A stretch of 13,348 nucleotides of DNA, from positions 1 through 13,348 of the forward strand of contig DHJP01000165.1 in the NCBI GenBank assembly GCA_002404395.1, written 5' to 3'. The notes beneath the pieces are model-generated. The model was given only the letters and a program-made list of their open reading frames with translations, was not told the DNA's origin and ran no database searches. Shown here piece after piece: positions 1 through 5,853 of the stretch (its first letter is position 1; the number at the start of each line of letters is the position of its first letter). This DNA is from Clostridiales bacterium UBA4717. Its GTDB lineage: Bacteria > Bacillota > Clostridia > Oscillospirales > CAG-272. A program made the translations under genes and the position numbers.

Positions 1-88
1 AAATGCCGAGTGCCTCACCGTCTGCTCCGACAAGTCTGACTTCCTTTGCCTTGATCTCGCCGTTTATAAGCATATCTTTTGCGCTAAT
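1..88 (-). CDS. infC: Translation initiation factor IF-3, N-terminal fragment (partial, runs off the left edge)
   Basis: Only 29 codons are in the window. Read from position 88 the product begins ISAKDMLINGEIKAKEVRLV and continues to ALGI. This is the signature start of IF-3, which binds the 30S subunit, blocks premature 50S joining and proofreads initiator-tRNA/codon pairing. The chosen start is ATT (88-86). It lies 8 nt after a GGAGG Shine-Dalgarno (101-97), whereas the first in-frame ATG (73-71) is too far away, and an in-frame GTG (97-95) lies inside the Shine-Dalgarno itself. ATT starts are a known hallmark of infC, where IF-3 discriminates against its own codon and represses its synthesis. 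A promoter and an attenuator-like leader lie upstream. rpmI and rplT would normally follow beyond the window, which is inference. Family call near certain; start codon strongly supported. Confidence 0.93.
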   Translation of the reverse strand, partial: MSAKDMLINGEIKAKEVRLVGADGEALGI

Positions 89-117
89 GTGTAACACCTC
101 CAAAAAGGAAAAAAATA

Positions 118-143
118 AGTGCGAAGCACAACAACTCCGCACT
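118..143 (-). terminator. Attenuator-like intrinsic terminator in the infC leader
   Basis: On the minus strand AGTGCGGAG (143-135) pairs with CTTCGCACT (126-118) around an 8-nt loop, followed by T-A and seven T residues (115-109). One G·U pair works only in the minus-strand RNA; the plus strand would have an A·C mismatch, so the minus orientation is favoured. The terminator sits about 30 nt before the infC start and after the promoter, so it would stop transcription before the gene. CCGCA in the preceding hairpin can alternatively pair with TGCGG of the terminator arm, which is a plausible antiterminator. Bacillota infC-rpmI-rplT operons are known to use leader attenuation through L20; that mechanism is not demonstrated here. 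Confidence 0.75.
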
Positions 144-165
144 CAGTCCATACATACATGACATA

Positions 166-214
166 TCTGCCGCAATGCGGCAGAGTATTGACCGTATTCG
201 CTGTGCGATACGGT
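166..214 (-). promoter_or_regulatory. Two strong hairpins in the infC 5' leader RNA
   Basis: In the minus-strand transcript the first hairpin is ACCGTAT/ATACGGT (arms 214-208 and 197-191), extended by CGC/GCG with one bulged base and a TGT loop. The second is TCTGCCGC/GCGGCAGA (184-177 and 173-166) with a 3-nt loop. Together with the downstream terminator they form a three-hairpin leader of about 160 nt. The layout resembles ribosomal-protein or IF-3 leader regulators of Bacillota. No T-box consensus is visible, so a tRNA-sensing T-box is unlikely. The identity of the ligand, L20 or another, cannot be read from the sequence. Confidence 0.6.
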
Positions 215-252
215 GAGAACGGATAATTCTGCTTCTTTTTCTTTACTCGATG

Positions 253-281
253 AGTATATCACATCCTTTACGGTTTGTCAA
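253..281 (-). promoter_or_regulatory. Sigma-A promoter of infC
   Basis: On the minus strand a perfect -35 TTGACA (281-276) is followed by a 17-bp spacer and -10 TATACT (258-253), with TG one base before the -10 (extended -10). The start site is predicted near 246, leaving a structured leader of about 160 nt before infC. It points away from the lexA promoter, with about 75 bp between the two elements. Confidence 0.88.
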
Positions 282-356
282 GCGTTTTCTGCTAAATTTA
301 TCGCGGCATTTAAAATATTAACAAAATGTAAATAAATTTGTTTTTTCTCAAAATGC
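282..356. other. AT-rich spacer between the divergent infC and lexA promoters
   Basis: This AT-rich stretch separates the two divergent promoters. No open reading frame, strong hairpin or repeat was seen in it. It may simply provide curved or easily melted DNA upstream of both promoters. Confidence 0.5.
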
Positions 357-385
357 TTTACAAATCATACCGGCAATGGTATACT
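357..385 (+). promoter_or_regulatory. Sigma-A promoter of lexA
   Basis: TTTACA (357-362), a 17-bp spacer and TATACT (380-385), with TGG just before the -10 giving an extended -10. The start site is predicted near 392, that is, inside or at the edge of the SOS box, so LexA binding would block RNA polymerase directly. Confidence 0.87.
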
Positions 386-392
386 GTTAAAA

Positions 393-406
393 AGAACATT
401 TGTTCG
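393..406 (+). promoter_or_regulatory. LexA operator (Gram-positive SOS box)
   Basis: AGAACATTTGTTCG contains the perfect dyad GAAC-ATTT-GTTC (394-405). This matches the Bacillota LexA box (CGAACN4GTTCG core) at all positions except the first base. It covers the predicted transcription start of lexA, immediately upstream of the ribosome binding site, and therefore predicts classical lexA autoregulation. Confidence 0.9.
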
Positions 407-423
407 TTCGCGGAGGTGCATAT

Positions 424-1023
424 ATGATAAAGCTGACTGAGAAAGAAAAAACGCTTTATAATTTTATAACCCGGACGGTCAAGGAAGAGGGCTTTGCTCC
501 GAGCGTCCGAGATATCAGCTGTGCGCTCGGTTGGAAGAGCACATCGACCGTTCATGCCTACCTTGAAAAGCTTGAAGAAAAAGGGCTGATACGCAAAGAA
601 TCGGGAAAAAGCCGCGCGCTCAAGGTCAGCAAAGACGATAAAGCCGTCGGTAAGATCCCGGTCGTGGGCAGTATTGCCGCCGGAACGCCGATCTTTGCCG
701 AAGAATGTATTGAGGACTACATAAGCTTCATACCGGAAGGAATAAACGCCGATCCCTCAGATCTGTTTGCGTTGCGTGTAAAGGGTGAGAGCATGATCGA
801 AGCGGGTATAATGAACGGCGACACCATCGTTGTTGAAAAACGCACCACAGCCGAAAACGGCGAGATCGTCGCCGCGCTTATCGGCGATGAAGCTACCGTC
901 AAAACCTTTTATAAAGAAAACGGGCATTTCAGACTGCAGCCGGAAAATCACACCATGGAACCTATAATCGTAAATGAAGTTATAATTCTCGGCAGAGTCG
1001 TAGCTTGCCTGCGTATATATTGA
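424..1023 (+). CDS. lexA: LexA repressor (SOS regulator, S24 autoprotease)
   Basis: A 199-residue SOS repressor. It represses DNA-damage genes as a dimer and cleaves itself when RecA-ssDNA filaments form. Residues 1-65 are the winged helix-turn-helix domain, with PSVRDISCALG followed by the recognition segment KSTSTVHAYLEKL. The self-cleavage site is Ala86-Gly87 in VGSIAAGTP. The catalytic dyad is Ser123 in VKGESM and Lys160 in EATVKTFY. Domain order and length are typical for the family. The ATG at 424 is chosen because CGGAGGTG ends 5 nt before it; an in-frame TTG at 400 lies inside the operator and has no ribosome site. The promoter and SOS box upstream indicate autoregulation. An unknown gene follows 38 bp later and is probably co-transcribed. 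Confidence 0.97.
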   Translation: MIKLTEKEKTLYNFITRTVKEEGFAPSVRDISCALGWKSTSTVHAYLEKLEEKGLIRKESGKSRALKVSKDDKAVGKIPVVGSIAAGTPIFAEECIEDYISFIPEGINADPSDLFALRVKGESMIEAGIMNGDTIVVEKRTTAENGEIVAALIGDEATVKTFYKENGHFRLQPENHTMEPIIVNEVIILGRVVACLRIY

Positions 1024-1061
1024 ATTATGCCGCATAAATCATCAGAGGAGGTCAGAACTCA

Positions 1062-1511
1062 ATGACTTGCTTTTATCAGACCTGTTGTATGTGCGGTCCG
1101 CGGGCGATCGCGGCCGAAGACATTGCGCCTCTGCTTTTGTCGCTTGACCGTGAGTTAGGCTGGCTGATCTCACAGGACACCGCGCTTTTCCGTGTCTGTC
1201 TGCGCCCGGGATTCGATACATTTTCCGCGCTGACCGTAATAAATCACAAACGTCTGAACCCGTATGTCGAGCTTGAAGTGATCGATTGCGGCGGCAGCTC
1301 CGAACCCGAGGTGCGCGAGTTTATTCTTGCACACGCCGATCGGATCACCGAAATGAAAGGCAGTCCGAGATCTGCCGTCGCCGAATATCTGACAGGCGGA
1401 TGCACCTGCCTTTTGCGCGCCAAAGGCGAAAGCAATTCAAACGCCGATTTCACCGTTGAAGTATGTGAGCTGGCGCACTCGCACGGACTCGTAATTGTCG
1501 GCGCAAAATAG
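1062..1511 (+). CDS. Unknown Cys-rich small protein, probably co-transcribed with lexA
   Basis: 149 residues, no family recognised. The ribosome site AGAGGAGGT lies about 9 nt before the ATG, and the frame is open up to a terminator, so it looks like a real gene. Nine cysteines are present; four cluster at the N-terminus in CFYQTCCMC (3, 8, 9, 11) and others are at 46, 76, 114, 116 and 135, the pair at 114/116 forming CTC. There is no signal peptide or membrane segment, so it is probably cytoplasmic. It starts 38 bp after lexA with no terminator between, so it should be LexA-controlled and damage-inducible (inference). The lexA-neighbouring cell-division inhibitor of Bacillus (YneA, with a membrane anchor and LysM) does not resemble it. 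The Cys pattern could bind metal or be redox active; nothing proves either. Confidence 0.75.
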   Translation: MTCFYQTCCMCGPRAIAAEDIAPLLLSLDRELGWLISQDTALFRVCLRPGFDTFSALTVINHKRLNPYVELEVIDCGGSSEPEVREFILAHADRITEMKGSPRSAVAEYLTGGCTCLLRAKGESNSNADFTVEVCELAHSHGLVIVGAK

Positions 1512-1531
1512 ATTATACCCAAACTCATATT

Positions 1532-1573
1532 AAAAAACGCCGTCTGCTCCGATTCAAACAGACGGCGTTTTTT
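1532..1573. terminator. Bidirectional intrinsic terminator between convergent genes
   Basis: AAAAAACGCCGTCTG (1532-1546) and its perfect complement CAGACGGCGTTTTTT (1559-1573) flank a 12-nt loop. The A run on one side and T run on the other allow it to end the lexA transcript on the plus strand and the amidohydrolase operon on the minus strand. Confidence 0.92.
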
Positions 1574-1596
1574 GATGCGGTCACAAAACGGCAGGC

Positions 1597-2388
1597 TCAG
1601 TTTATACCGAGCAGACGCTTCGCATTTAGACTGAAGATCTTCTCCTTTTCCGAGTCCTTGAGCGTGCGGTCGAACAGCACGCCGCCGACAAACATTCCGG
1701 GAGCGCAGGTCGGAAAATCCGATCCGAACAATATCCGATCCGACCCCGCCGAGTCAATTGCACGTCTTAACATTCCGTAGCGGAAAATGCCGGTTCCCGA
1801 AATATCCATATAATAATTCCCGCTGAGTTTAAACCGTTCGAGATGCCGCATAAATTCATTGTATTCGCCCGGATGCGCGGCAACAAATTTTATGTTCGGA
1901 TGGGACTTCACCATGCTGTCCATGGCGTCTTCACCCATACTGTGGAAGCTGACGATCATATCATACTGCTCTGCCGTGTCAAGTATCTCCGAAAGCGCTT
2001 TTGAGGAATAATCGCCCGACCATTTATCCGAATACGGCACAAGCTCACCGATCAGCTTCACCCCGAGGCGGCTCATACGCTCGATTTCTTCGCATGACTC
2101 GCGTACAAAATCGGGGTGCACATGAAAGCCCGGTATATATCTTCCGTTATACCTATCACGAAGTTCGAGCGCAGTGTTGTTGTTGCGTCTGAGCTTTGCA
2201 AGTTCGCCGCAGTCGTTGCCCCCCTGAATGACGCTTCCGCAGAAATGGGTGATATTCAACTCATTCATGACTTCAAGCGTATCCTCGGGAGACATACACA
2301 AACTGCGCTTATGACTGCATATGTTATTTTCAGCTGTCAAAAACGGATGCGTGTGAAAATCTATTATTTCAAAATCTATGTCAAACAT
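1597..2388 (-). CDS. Amidohydrolase-family metal-dependent hydrolase (Amidohydro_2-like TIM barrel)
   Basis: 263 residues with the metal-ligand pattern of the amidohydrolase superfamily: HTH near the start (His12, His14), His89/His91 in GFHVHPDF, His149 in SFHSMGE, His172 in AAHPGEYN, the catalytic Asp224 in FGSDFPT, and the closing NAKRLLGI motif. The PF04909 (Amidohydro_2) branch includes decarboxylases and hydrolases of small carboxylated or lactone substrates; the substrate here is unknown. It is cytoplasmic, with no signal peptide. GAGAGG lies 8 nt before the ATG. It is the last gene of a four-gene minus-strand operon, 22 bp after the nitroreductase gene, with the bidirectional terminator behind it. 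TatD-type DNase is an alternative, but the motif spacing favours Amidohydro_2. Confidence 0.85.
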   Translation of the reverse strand: MFDIDFEIIDFHTHPFLTAENNICSHKRSLCMSPEDTLEVMNELNITHFCGSVIQGGNDCGELAKLRRNNNTALELRDRYNGRYIPGFHVHPDFVRESCEEIERMSRLGVKLIGELVPYSDKWSGDYSSKALSEILDTAEQYDMIVSFHSMGEDAMDSMVKSHPNIKFVAAHPGEYNEFMRHLERFKLSGNYYMDISGTGIFRYGMLRRAIDSAGSDRILFGSDFPTCAPGMFVGGVLFDRTLKDSEKEKIFSLNAKRLLGIN

Positions 2389-2410
2389 TTCTTAAGCCTC
2401 TCTTTGCTTT

Positions 2411-2980
2411 TCAAACGTCTATGACTATATCTGCAAGCGGGCGCTTGGGCACATGATGACCGTTTTCGTCGCGGTAATATTTGCATTCACCGTTTATCGC
2501 TTCCTCAAGCACGATCTTTTCATCCGGCTTGCCGAGCGCAATTCCGAGCAGGATCTCAAGCCGTTCGGAAAGCCCGAGCTCTTTCTTTATGCCTTCCCGA
2601 TCGATAGATGCAAGTATACAACCCCCGTATCCCTTTTCGGTCGCTGCAAGCAGCAGTGTCTGCGCCGCGATTCCCGCGTCTACCTTAAGGTACGGAGTCT
2701 CGGGAGTCTTGTCAAAGTCAGTGCACATAAGTACGAATGCGGTAGGCACACCGCCCTCCGGCGGCAGTTTGATATCAAGCGCCGCTGCCCAACGTGTATA
2801 CTTCAAAATACGTTTGGTATTTTCTTTCTCAAGCGGCACATACAAAAGCGGCTGACGATTCATAGCCGAAGCGGTCAGTCTTGCGGTATCGATCATGTCG
2901 TAAAGCTCGTCGCGACCGATGCTCACGCTCGAATCAAAAGTCCGGAAACTACGCGTTGCCTTTACCATATCCTTAAACAT
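2411..2980 (-). CDS. Nitroreductase-family protein (FMN oxidoreductase fold)
   Basis: 189 residues. Motifs typical of the nitroreductase fold are visible: RSFRTF (10-15), a likely FMN-phosphate contact; TASAMNRQPL (36-45), equivalent to the SPSxxNxQPW segment; DAGIAAQTLLLAATEKGYGGC (101-121), the long interface helix with the glycine turn; and LLGIALGKPDE near the end. Members reduce nitro compounds, quinones or enones with NAD(P)H, or act as dehalogenases and dehydrogenases; the substrate is unknown. It is short compared with classical nitroreductases, consistent with the small clostridial subgroup. GAGAGG lies about 7 nt before the ATG. It lies between the peptidase C26 gene (18-bp gap) and the amidohydrolase (22-bp gap), so it is part of the operon. 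Confidence 0.87.
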   Translation of the reverse strand: MFKDMVKATRSFRTFDSSVSIGRDELYDMIDTARLTASAMNRQPLLYVPLEKENTKRILKYTRWAAALDIKLPPEGGVPTAFVLMCTDFDKTPETPYLKVDAGIAAQTLLLAATEKGYGGCILASIDREGIKKELGLSERLEILLGIALGKPDEKIVLEEAINGECKYYRDENGHHVPKRPLADIVIDV

Positions 2981-2998
2981 ATTTTTTCCTCTCTTTTT

Positions 2999-3685
2999 CT
3001 ATTTTTTCATGCCGTCCCGGCACACATCGATAAATTTCCGAAAAAGCCCGGCGGCGCCGGGCTCACCGTTCGTCATGTGTTCGGGATGCCATTGCACACC
3101 GATAAAAAATTTTTTGCCGCTCATAGCTATTGCTTCAATCACTCCGTCTTTTCCCCGCGCGCACACCGAAAAGCCGTGCGCCGCTCTGTCTACAGCCTGA
3201 TGATGAAAGCTGTTGACTTTGCATTTTTCACCAAGTATGTCGCAAAGCGGCTCCGATACCTCGATATATTCGGTAGTGACCGCACGCGCTTCGGTCTGCA
3301 TATGTCCGTCAACATTGCGAAGCAGCGTACCTCCGAATGCCACATTCATAATCTGTATTCCGCGGCAGATACCAAACACCGGCAAATCCCGATGCTCCGC
3401 AAGCCACAGCGCCATCATTTCAGTCCTATCTCTTAAAACCGAAACATCGGTACAATCGCCGAAACCGTTCGGCTCACCGTAAAAGTCGGGCGAGACGTCA
3501 CCACCTCCGGTCAGAAGCAGACCGTCAGCTTTATCAAGCGCAGATTTTATCAGATCTCCGTTTCCATAAAGCGGCATTATGATCGGCACGCCGCCCGCCG
3601 CCTCAATTGCATGGCAGTATGCCGAATTTATCGCGATACGCCCGCCGTCGATCGGATTCGGTGTCAGAAGTATTGTCGGTCTCAT
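2999..3685 (-). CDS. Class-I glutamine amidotransferase-like hydrolase, peptidase C26 (gamma-glutamyl-GABA hydrolase / PuuD-like)
   Basis: 228 residues. The catalytic nucleophile Cys107 lies in FGICRGIQ, and the triad is completed by His200 and Glu202 in VQWHPEH. LLTGGGDVSPDFYGE (57-71) forms the substrate-side loop typical of PuuD-type enzymes, and VNSFHHQAVD (158-166) is also diagnostic. Family members hydrolyse gamma-glutamyl amide bonds such as gamma-glutamyl-GABA from putrescine breakdown, or D-glutamine-type linkages. No putrescine-pathway partner is nearby, so the substrate is open. The start ATG has AGGGAGG 7 nt upstream. That ribosome site lies partly in an inverted repeat (3688-3730). 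The gene is second in operon A, 54 bp after the DUF218 gene. Confidence 0.92.
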   Translation of the reverse strand: MRPTILLTPNPIDGGRIAINSAYCHAIEAAGGVPIIMPLYGNGDLIKSALDKADGLLLTGGGDVSPDFYGEPNGFGDCTDVSVLRDRTEMMALWLAEHRDLPVFGICRGIQIMNVAFGGTLLRNVDGHMQTEARAVTTEYIEVSEPLCDILGEKCKVNSFHHQAVDRAAHGFSVCARGKDGVIEAIAMSGKKFFIGVQWHPEHMTNGEPGAAGLFRKFIDVCRDGMKK

Positions 3686-3687
3686 AT

Positions 3688-3730
3688 CCGAAGCCTCCCT
3701 GATTTTTATTACAGTATATTCAGGCTTCGG
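3688..3730 (-). promoter_or_regulatory. Inverted repeat that can sequester the ribosome site of the peptidase C26 gene
   Basis: CCGAAGCCT (minus strand 3730-3722) pairs perfectly with AGGCTTCGG (3696-3688), and the second arm includes the AGG of the Shine-Dalgarno AGGGAGG. In a transcript coming from the upstream DUF218 gene this 9-bp stem would mask the ribosome site. A TATACT at 3718-3713 lies in the loop; it could be a -10 giving a short transcript without the first arm, but no good -35 accompanies it. Confidence 0.45.
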
Positions 3731-3739
3731 TCATTTAAG

Positions 3740-4576
3740 CTACAGCACAGTAACTAAAAGCATTTTAGCATATGCCAGATACTCACGCACAATGTTTATA
3801 AAATAGATCAGCGGACCGGGAGACGCTGCCGGTACGGCGTAAGCTTTAGTATCGTAATACGAATAAAGATACTTGATGCGCGGAATGTGAAAATCGGAAG
3901 AAACCCCGATCAATCGGTCATACTCGCCGATCTCGTTCTTGATAAGTTCAAGTGAATTTTCAATATTTTCATACGTGTTGTGGGACTGATCTTCAAGATA
4001 TATACGGTTTCGATCAATGCCCTTGGCAACTAAATACCTGCACATCGACTCAGCTTCGGAAGCGCCTTCGTTTTCTCCCTCTCCGCCTGAAACCACGCAT
4101 ACCGAATCGGGAATATCGCAAAGTAATTCGTAGGCCGTATCAAGTCTGGCACGCAGATTGCGCCCGGGAGTATATCCGTATGTGCGACATCCGAAAACCA
4201 TCACGATATCACGGCTGTCATTTTCTTTCGGAAATGCTGCCGCCGCGCTTGATGCATCAATTCCGGCATAAGCAGTAATATAGATAAACAAAGCGGAAAA
4301 TGAAACCATATAAAAATACATCCCGAACAGATAGATACACTTGAGAGTCTTTATCACTTTACCGTGTTTACGTTTGGAGAACAACAAATACAAACACGGA
4401 ACAGCTGCACATAAAAGTATTCCGAGCGGCAACAGGCACGAGGACAGTCTCTCCCCGTTTCCGAGCATAAGTCCAATATACGGCAGATAACATATCAGAA
4501 TAAATGCCGCGGGAATGATCATAGCTATTTCACCGGGTTTAAGCTTCCGCTGAACCGGCGCATCTTTTATTTTCAC
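3740..4576 (-). CDS. DUF218 / YdcF-SanA-like membrane protein
   Basis: 278 residues. Three hydrophobic segments (about 17-38, 46-66, 80-103) precede a C-terminal DUF218 domain. Visible DUF218 motifs: VMVFGCRTYGYTPGRNLRARL (125-145), VVSGGEGENEGASEA (161-175), EDQSHNTYENIENS (195-208) and VSSDFHIPR (225-233). Members such as SanA, YdcF and ElyC sit at the membrane, and some affect envelope integrity; the biochemical activity is not established. GGAGG lies 4-5 nt before the ATG, rather close. It is the first gene of operon A, behind its own promoter, and is followed by the peptidase C26 gene. Its link with the downstream hydrolases is only positional. Confidence 0.88.
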   Translation of the reverse strand: MKIKDAPVQRKLKPGEIAMIIPAAFILICYLPYIGLMLGNGERLSSCLLPLGILLCAAVPCLYLLFSKRKHGKVIKTLKCIYLFGMYFYMVSFSALFIYITAYAGIDASSAAAAFPKENDSRDIVMVFGCRTYGYTPGRNLRARLDTAYELLCDIPDSVCVVSGGEGENEGASEAESMCRYLVAKGIDRNRIYLEDQSHNTYENIENSLELIKNEIGEYDRLIGVSSDFHIPRIKYLYSYYDTKAYAVPAASPGPLIYFINIVREYLAYAKMLLVTVL

Positions 4577-4609
4577 ATCAAACCTCCGTAAAATCCAATT
4601 GATGTGTTA

Positions 4610-4638
4610 AGTATACCACAGTCATGTTAATAAATCAA
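4610..4638 (-). promoter_or_regulatory. Sigma-A promoter of operon A (DUF218 to amidohydrolase)
   Basis: On the minus strand -35 TTGATT (4638-4633), a 17-bp spacer and -10 TATACT (4615-4610), preceded by TGG (extended -10). The start site is predicted near 4603, giving a leader of about 27 nt before the DUF218 start. It is the only convincing promoter for the four-gene group. Confidence 0.8.
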
Positions 4639-4651
4639 CCGTATAACCGAA

Positions 4652-4692
4652 AGCGGACCGCAAAAAGTCGCAACGACTTTTTGCAGTCCGCT
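4652..4692. terminator. Long hairpin terminator after the GH172 gene
   Basis: AGCGGAC (4652-4658) and GTCCGCT (4686-4692) form an outer stem. GCAAAAAGTCG (4660-4670) and CGACTTTTTGC (4674-4684) form an inner stem with a 3-nt loop; one opposed base pair (4659/4685) is mismatched. The inner A5/T5 runs flank a GTCG/CGAC core and can act as the U tract in either direction. It lies 15 bp after the GH172 stop and just before the operon A promoter, so it separates the two transcription units. Confidence 0.78.
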
Positions 4693-4707
4693 CATCAATT
4701 AAAGGGT

Positions 4708-5757
4708 TTATATAATCTCAAGTCCGTCTTTATCCGGCAGAGTGCCCCTTACATCGCTCGGATGTTCGGTATAAAAGTAAGCAACCGAGGAAATATCGTC
4801 TCTGAGCGGAAGATAACGGCGGTCGGCGCGCCAACCGAGCGCCTGAATCGTGACCCTGATATTTTCATCAAAGTGAATAGGATCGTTCAGATGCCAACGA
4901 TACATCGAAAACCGTTTTTGAGACGCGTAGCAGTTGTCGGTGGTGTTTGCCGCAAAGCCCGAATACGGTGACGTAAACTCTCTGTACTCGTTTCCGGTTT
5001 CAAAGTCCCATGCACCGCAGAAATAATCCTCGGTTCCGGTGCCGCAAATAGTCGGAAACTCGCAGTCGCCGTCAAGAAAAAATTTGATCTCGCCTTCACC
5101 CCACCAACCGTCGGACTTTGTGCCCCAATACATATAAGTCCCGACATATTTGCCTCTGCCGCTTATATTGTCAAGGATGGTATAGACCTCCTTGTACGGA
5201 AGCGGGTTTGTTCTTCTGAACTGCGCGTTGAAGTAGCAGGCATTTTCGGGAAGCTTCTCTTCCGAACAGTCAATCTGATAAAAAAACATTACATCACGGT
5301 TTCCAATGTTCTCAACCGTGATTTTACAGCTCTTCCGAAACGGCATTTCCCAATATGAATTCAGCGCACGTTTTGAATTTACGCATACCGGTATAGATTT
5401 GATGCTCGGATTATCACGGTAATCGGCAACGGCAAAAAAGTCGCCCAACGGCACCTCTACGGAAGGAAAAGAATTTCCGTCCCAATATATACGCAATATC
5501 ATATTACGCAGGCCGTCGCTCGTATCGGTCATCCAGATATGTTTTATGATCGCCTCGCGCTTGATATCCATAACAGTCAGAGTCTCGCCCGCTTTCACCC
5601 AAAAGTAAGGCGAAATCTTCCATCCCTGCCCCAGATCTCTTGCACTGTCTTTGCCGGTCCCCTCAGTTGCCTTTCCGCCCTCGCCTTTCAAGCCCTGCGG
5701 GTTCTCGGCACAGACGGAAAAAGTCTTTGCTGCGTTCAATTCATATAATTTTGACAT
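4708..5757 (-). CDS. GH172 (DUF2961) glycoside hydrolase, predicted intracellular
   Basis: 349 residues, the usual length for a single-domain DUF2961 protein. The family, now CAZy GH172, contains alpha-D-fructofuranosidase / difructose-anhydride-I-type enzymes and arabinofuranosidases and acts with retention through two glutamates. The diagnostic segments are present: WWGEGEIKFFLDGD (218-231) and the strongly conserved FPTICGTGTEDYFCGAW (234-250), which supply candidate catalytic Glu221 or Glu223 and Glu243; the assignment is mine. The N-terminus MSKLYELNAAKTF has no signal peptide, so it acts on imported oligosaccharides. The ribosome site is weak (AAGGGA about 12 nt upstream). A consensus promoter lies directly upstream, and the gene follows the sialidase-fold/AraC fusion gene by 96 bp, suggesting it is the regulator's target. 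The actual substrate is unknown. Confidence 0.9.
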   Translation of the reverse strand: MSKLYELNAAKTFSVCAENPQGLKGEGGKATEGTGKDSARDLGQGWKISPYFWVKAGETLTVMDIKREAIIKHIWMTDTSDGLRNMILRIYWDGNSFPSVEVPLGDFFAVADYRDNPSIKSIPVCVNSKRALNSYWEMPFRKSCKITVENIGNRDVMFFYQIDCSEEKLPENACYFNAQFRRTNPLPYKEVYTILDNISGRGKYVGTYMYWGTKSDGWWGEGEIKFFLDGDCEFPTICGTGTEDYFCGAWDFETGNEYREFTSPYSGFAANTTDNCYASQKRFSMYRWHLNDPIHFDENIRVTIQALGWRADRRYLPLRDDISSVAYFYTEHPSDVRGTLPDKDGLEII

Positions 5758-5780
5758 ATGTTCACCGTCCCTTTGCTGAT

Positions 5781-5809
5781 ATTATAAGCAATAAATATGA
5801 ATTTTTCAA
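5781..5809 (-). promoter_or_regulatory. Promoter of the GH172 gene, with a TTGCTT box
   Basis: On the minus strand -35 TTGAAA (5809-5804), a 17-bp spacer and perfect -10 TATAAT (5786-5781). The spacer ends in TTTATTGCTT (5795-5786), a 10-mer that also occurs at the promoter of the upstream regulator gene (7622-7613). The start site is predicted near 5774. The promoter is strong enough to need little activation, so the box overlapping the -10 would fit repression as well as activation. Confidence 0.8.
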
Positions 5810-5853
5810 TCTTCACGGCTTGCATATGCTATATTAAACAGTATACAGCTGCT

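Noticed and set aside
89-246. T-box riboswitch before infC
   Set aside because: There is no AGGGTGGNACCGCG-type T-box sequence before the terminator and no specifier stem; hairpins fit a protein-responsive attenuator better.
400-423. TTG at 400 as the lexA start, adding eight residues
   Set aside because: It lies in the SOS operator with no Shine-Dalgarno, while ATG 424 has GGAGG at the right distance and gives the family's usual N-terminus.
757-1035. Minus-strand reading frames inside lexA
   Set aside because: They run opposite to a fully conserved LexA sequence and have no ribosome site or recognisable product.
2453-3436. A 327-codon plus-strand reading frame opposite the nitroreductase and peptidase C26 genes
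   Set aside because: The minus strand encodes two clearly recognised families with ribosome sites. The plus frame has no family likeness and low-complexity basic/Cys-rich composition, so it is an antisense shadow.
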